Assembly (NCBI GenBank): GCA_002914845.1 | Contig: JXTC01000176.1 | Location: forward strand, 85,368 to 149,367 | DNA from: Trema orientale | Taxonomy: Eukaryota; Streptophyta; Magnoliopsida; Rosales; Cannabaceae | DNA: 64,000 nt | Direction: 5' to 3' | Shown here: piece by piece, positions 59,550 to 64,000 of the stretch | How positions within the stretch are numbered: position 1 is the first letter of the stretch | How the letters are laid out: each line of letters begins with the position of its first letter | Translations under genes and position numbers: made by a program | Notes under the pieces: generated by a model | The model's input: only the letters and a program-made list of their open reading frames with translations | What the model was told of the DNA's origin: nothing | The model's database searches: none

Positions 59550-62500
59550 ATGGGAAAAATGGCAGCAAAGCCAAAACCAAAACTCGGTCTTGTTAAGCAG
59601 CTCGTGATGGTATTGCTATTTCTCTTCTTAGGAGGACTACTCCAAGTTAAAGCTCAAACCGGTATTCTTCCCCATGATGAAGGTAATATCTCTTCTTCTC
59701 TATATATACTTTGAATTCTTTTCCCTATACTATACATATACATATATTAAAACAAACATGAAGATTCAAAAAAAGTTTGGAGAGATCGATGAAAACATCA
59801 CCTTTTTTTGTGGTGGGGGGTGGTGGTTTGATAGAATTATCTATATCTAGAGTAAGTTACACCAATATCTCCGGGAGAGTACTCATGAGACATGATTTTT
59901 AACCTTTTTTTTTTTTTTTTTGATTCATTAAGATTATGACGATCATTTCTTAAATTTTCAGACTTAATTGGTACACATGACAATAAATCACAATTAGAAG
60001 TGAAAGTCAACAATTTAGACAAATGATTACTTCTTTTAGAGGCAAGTAAGAACTAGGCAGCTGCAGGTTCATTCGGTCCCTCGAACCAGCCGTTGACCTT
60101 TTTTTTTTAAAATAAATATTGTAAAGGTGGGTTAACGGCCTCTCTTTCTTATAAAGTCATGCATGAGACTTGCAAGGTGCATTGGGTCACAACACAACCC
60201 AGCCCACGTAAAATACCAATAAATTTACATCCAGTAATTACCCTTTTGAGCCTTATTTCACAAGTATCCCTTTTTTTTCTAATTTGAAAAGCACCGGTTG
60301 TTGTGGTACACATTTCATTTCACATTTAAAATATGTGTAGCATACATTTATAATGTAAAATTTTACTTACAGTGTACATTTATAGTGTAAATTCATATGT
60401 GTAGTATATTTTTAAAATATATGTCGATTTTTAAATATTATTTTGATTCATGAAATATGTACAATGGTATATGTTTCATGTATAAAATATTTGTGTACAC
60501 ATTTCTCTCAATATAAAAATGAATATTGGTGAAATAAATAAAAATGGGTATTTATGAAAATATGTTCAAGAACTGGTATTTATGTACTTATCCCTAAAAT
60601 CCCTGTGTCTTTACTTTCCAGGCCTAAACTCCAAACTTTCTTTCCTCTCTTTTAAAAAAAATAAAAAATAAAAAATAAATAAATTGTACCCGTCTTTTTA
60701 AATGTATTCAACTTTAATCAAAGTAATTCATAAATACTCACTTCTTTTGAACATTTGGTTTTTTTTTTTTTTTTTTGCATGTTGGTAAATTTGATTTTCA
60801 ATGTCTCAGTAATTGAAATAACATTTTTTTTAGTATTTAAAGTAACTGAAAAAAAATTTCTACTTTTTCTTGCTTTTCTTGCTGTAAATTATTTAAAATA
60901 TATGAGGATGAAAAAGGCCCCAAAATAGCCATTAAATATATTTGAGTTTGAAGGTTGAAACACAGCATTCACGTACTGATGTGTAAAGTGTTAACATAAG
61001 AGAGTGATAAGCAGAGCTTAACGATAGTAAGTCTCACTAAAATAGTCGGTAACTGAAATAATTTTCACCGATGACAACCTGACGCTTAAGTATGATTTTT
61101 TTTTTTTTAAATTCCAATTGGTTTAAACACCATTGCTTAAATTTCAATTCAATATGAGAAATATTTTTTCTTCGGGTAAACTGCAAAAAAAAAATATTTT
61201 GAAGTTTGAGTATTTTGCAATTTAAATCTGAAAGTTTCGATTCTGCAAAACAATATTCTGAGATTAAGAATTTCTGAAAATTAATAGCCTGAGTTGACTT
61301 TTTGAATAAATTTAACTGATAAAGGAAAATAATATCCTCAAAATTAAAATAAGGACTAACGTAGGATGATATTATTGTTTTCTCGTTACTAAAATTGGTC
61401 AAAAACAACTAAAATATTAATTTTCATAAATTCTTAATCTCATGATATTATTTTATGAAATCCAAACTTCAGGGTTTAAACTACATAACACTCATACTTC
61501 AGAGTATTTTTTTGGACCGTTCACCCCTTTTTTTTATTAAAAGAACATGAATATACTACTTGAGAAAAAAGAATGAATATGTGTACAATAATACGTAAAC
61601 AATAATATTAGAGATACACAAATTACACCGCTAATCCTAATCCTCACTGAGATGACACACATATTCATGTTTTTTAACCGCCTTTATTTTTTTAATATGT
61701 ATGACATTGAATTAAGCTTCAGTGAATATAGGCAGCAACACCACCCTTCCCATTCATATCACTCTCTTCTTCGGTATGAAATCATTCTCCATCCCCTGCC
61801 CCGTTATGAATAAGTTCTATGTGGCCCTTCCACGGAAATTTTTGTGGAGTTGTCAACTGTGCTCGACGAATTCAAGAAGTTCTATTAATAAACACAATTA
61901 TAAATGTTTTTTATTTTATTTTTCTATTTGAAAAATAAAAAATCGAAACCCCATCCCTGGCGGTGTATTTTTTTTGTTTTATTTTTGGAAAAGAGTCCTC
62001 TGTTTATGTCTCTAAATTTTGTCATCCTAGTCACAACTCACATGCATGACAATAAATATCCCAAACAAAGATGAAAAGTCATCTGGGTCCAAAATTTTTA
62101 AAAAATATAATAATATAATTTGGTGTAATAATGTTGTGATGACAGTGGAAGCTCTAAGAGAAATAGGAGAACAAGTTGGGAAGAAAGACTGGAACTTCAA
62201 AGTAAATCCATGCAGCAATGACACAAGCTGGAGAACACCAAAATCCCCCAACAGGCCACTCTTCAACAACACTCTCATTTGCAATTGTTCCTTCACTGGT
62301 GGCCTTTGTCACGTTCTTAAATTGTAATACACTCCCATAATGATCACTCTCACTTATCTTAAAATTTCAATCCATAATTACATGCTTTTTAAATTATGAC
62401 GCAATAAAGAAAATCTCTAAACTTGACATGGGTTTAGTTTAGGATATGGGCTTTTCTTTATTTTATTTTTATTTTTTTCGAAATTTAATAATCAAATGAT

Positions 62501-63998
62501 ATGAACTTTTTTTTTTTCCCCCTCTCTTAGAAAACTTGACCCGAATGAGCCTAATTACTACCATTGTTTCGTGATATAGATTTCTCAAAGGGCAGGATCT
62601 TGCTGGAGTGCTTCCACCAGCTCTTGCAAAGCTACCATACCTCCAAACAGCGTAAGTGAAGATTTTGTACTAATCTGCATTCCATCATTAATAAAATTTA
62701 AATGATAATTCCATCTTTACCTTGTGTTTATTTGTAGTGATTTCACAAGAAACTACCTCAGTGGCAACATACCAAGGGAATGGACTTCCATGAAACAGTT
62801 GGAATATCTGTAAAGAACTTCAGAACTTGAATTCAAGATTACTCATTTTTTTTTTTTTTTAATTTTATTAAGTTAGGTAGAAGAACAATTATTCCAATGC
62901 AGGTCCATTACTGTGAACAACTTATCAGGGTCAATTCCTGACTATGTGGGAAACATGACCAGTCTGATATATTTGTAAGCTCTATCTCGTTTTGTCAGCC
63001 AATTTCATCAATTGTGTAATAATCTGAATATTTCCATTTAGTTTTTCTCTACTTCAAACATGAAAATGACAATGTTTTTCAGGAGTATAGAGAACAATTT
63101 ATTCTCCGGAAATGTTCCTGCTGAGCTTGGAAAACTGGTTAACTTGCAGAATCTGTAAGTTTCTTTATTGCTTCTATGCTTTTGTAGTTATTTGATTAGT
63201 TAAATCTTTTCTCCGCAAATCGACATTTTCCCATTGGTTAATACAGGATTCTCAGTACTAACAACCTGACAGGAGTTCTGCCTGTAGCTCTCTCCAATCT
63301 TACCAATTTGACAGAATTGTAAGTGTTGATAAACTGTGTTACTGATGTGTATTAAGACAAGGAATTTGGATTCTTTTCTGTATCTCATTTGGTATTGCAT
63401 CAAATTTTGATTCGTGCAGTAGAATTAGCAGCAATGACTTCTCGGGGACAATACCCGATTTTATTCAGAACTGGAAAAATCTTCAGAAATTGTAAGAGTA
63501 ATTTGATTCATGTATTCGACGTCTATTCAGCAGAAAATCTTCTGGTTTTTAGCTTAACTTTTACTTACTGTTTTGTCAGAGAAATCCAAGCGAGTGGTCT
63601 CGAAGGGCCCATTCCTTCTAGTATATCTGCATTGTATAATTTAACTGAACTGTGAGTTCCTCCTTCTATGCTCATAGTTTTTGAGTTGCATGATTCATTA
63701 TCAAAATCTAAAGGCCCTTTTCAAGAGACAGAACTATTTGCCAGTAATGATTTATGATGCTACGTTTTTGCAGAAGGATTAGTGACTTAAATGGAGAGGG
63801 TTCAGGATTCCCTCCCTTGGAGAATATGAAAGGCTTGACAAGATTGTATGTTACTGAAATATTGTAGAGTGATTCACAATTTATATCGACTCTTCCTAAC
63901 ATTGAAGTAATTGGTTTATGTCGCAGGATGTTGAGAAGCTGTAATCTCAATGGAACAATCCCTGAGTATATAGCTGGAATATCAAACCTAAAGATATT
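59550..63998 (+). CDS. LRR-malectin receptor-like kinase, tandem paralogue, 5' part
   Basis: Second copy of the LRR-VIII kinase, same orientation, 2.0 kb downstream of the first. Exons: 59550-59682 (signal peptide, LVMVLLFLFLGGLLQVKAQTGILPHDE), 62146-62323 (VEALREIGEQVGKKDW..NPCSNDTSW), then 72-nt LRR exons 62580-62651, 62738-62809, 62903-62974, 63083-63154, 63247-63318, 63420-63491, 63580-63651, 63774-63845, 63927-63998. The window ends on the GT donor of the last. Phases match those of the first gene exon for exon; no stop or frameshift so far. Malectin and kinase parts lie beyond the window. Intron 1 is 2.46 kb and holds two MITEs, whereas intron 2 is only 256 bp. Two Met codons near the start (59550, 59559); I took the first. 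Confidence 0.92.
60220..60595. mobile_element. MITE-like element related to 2037-2395
   Basis: Ends resemble each other in inverse (left TTATTTCACAAGTATCCC, right reversed TTTTCATAAATACCC). The interior has TTCATGTATAAAATAT and TTCATGAAATATGTACA palindromic motifs like those at 2090-2270. Confidence 0.5.
61174..61526. mobile_element. MITE with AAACTGCAAAAA termini, copy 2
   Basis: GGGTAAACTGCAAAAAAAAA at the left; reversed right end GGGTGAACGGTCCAAAAAAAT. The interior GAGTTGACTTTTTGAATAAATTTAACTGATAAAGG matches copy 1 at 35242-35604 over most of its length. Confidence 0.7.
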
Positions 63999-64000
63999 GT

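Overview
This is nuclear DNA of a flowering plant, almost certainly a eudicot. The evidence is many AT-rich GT-AG introns, a chloroplast-targeted Calvin-cycle GAPDH, an LRR-malectin receptor kinase of the plant-only LRR-VIII class, and a dense layer of plant transposons (copia, Athila-like Ty3, MULE, hAT, CACTA, SINE, MITE). I cannot name the species. There is a 27-base N gap (23374-23400) and single Ns at 26680 and 32873.

Layout. 1-1819: 5' end of a minus-strand copia element running off the window (LTR, tRNA-iMet primer site, hairpin-rich leader, start of gag). 2542-8721: a pol-less Athila-like LTR element whose 3' LTR carries an exact 242-bp internal duplication. 9854-13834: a near-complete but mutated MULE with 160-bp TIRs. 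14375-17027 (+): an intact OTU-domain deubiquitinase gene. 17659-19307 (-): intact chloroplast GAPDH subunit A. 19.7-23.0 kb: a cluster of TIR elements and MITEs. 23-34.5 kb: no host gene; a decayed MULE with transposase and DUF1985-like remnants facing each other, plus a LINE tail and SINEs. 35134-37760: a hAT element (perfect 8-bp TSD) holding a MITE and a CACTA end.

38460-57562 (+): a complete 24-exon LRR-malectin receptor kinase, 1030 residues by my splice model, whose second intron is 12.2 kb. That intron is a transposon store, including a three-level nest (Mutator-like element, containing a long-TIR Mutator-like element, containing a solo Ty3 LTR) supported by target-site duplications at each level. 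59550-63998 (+): a tandem paralogue of the kinase, cut by the window end exactly at the donor of exon 11.

The host genes are independent: ubiquitin editing (OTU), carbon fixation in the plastid (GAPA), and cell-surface signalling (tandem receptor kinases). The most unusual material is repetitive: a MITE family found in (TA)n microsatellites, structured repeats in the copia leader, a GGYGCYG-type motif shared by two unrelated LTR elements, and an in-frame duplicated splice acceptor in the receptor kinase. Protein identities come from motif recognition by eye; no database search was run.
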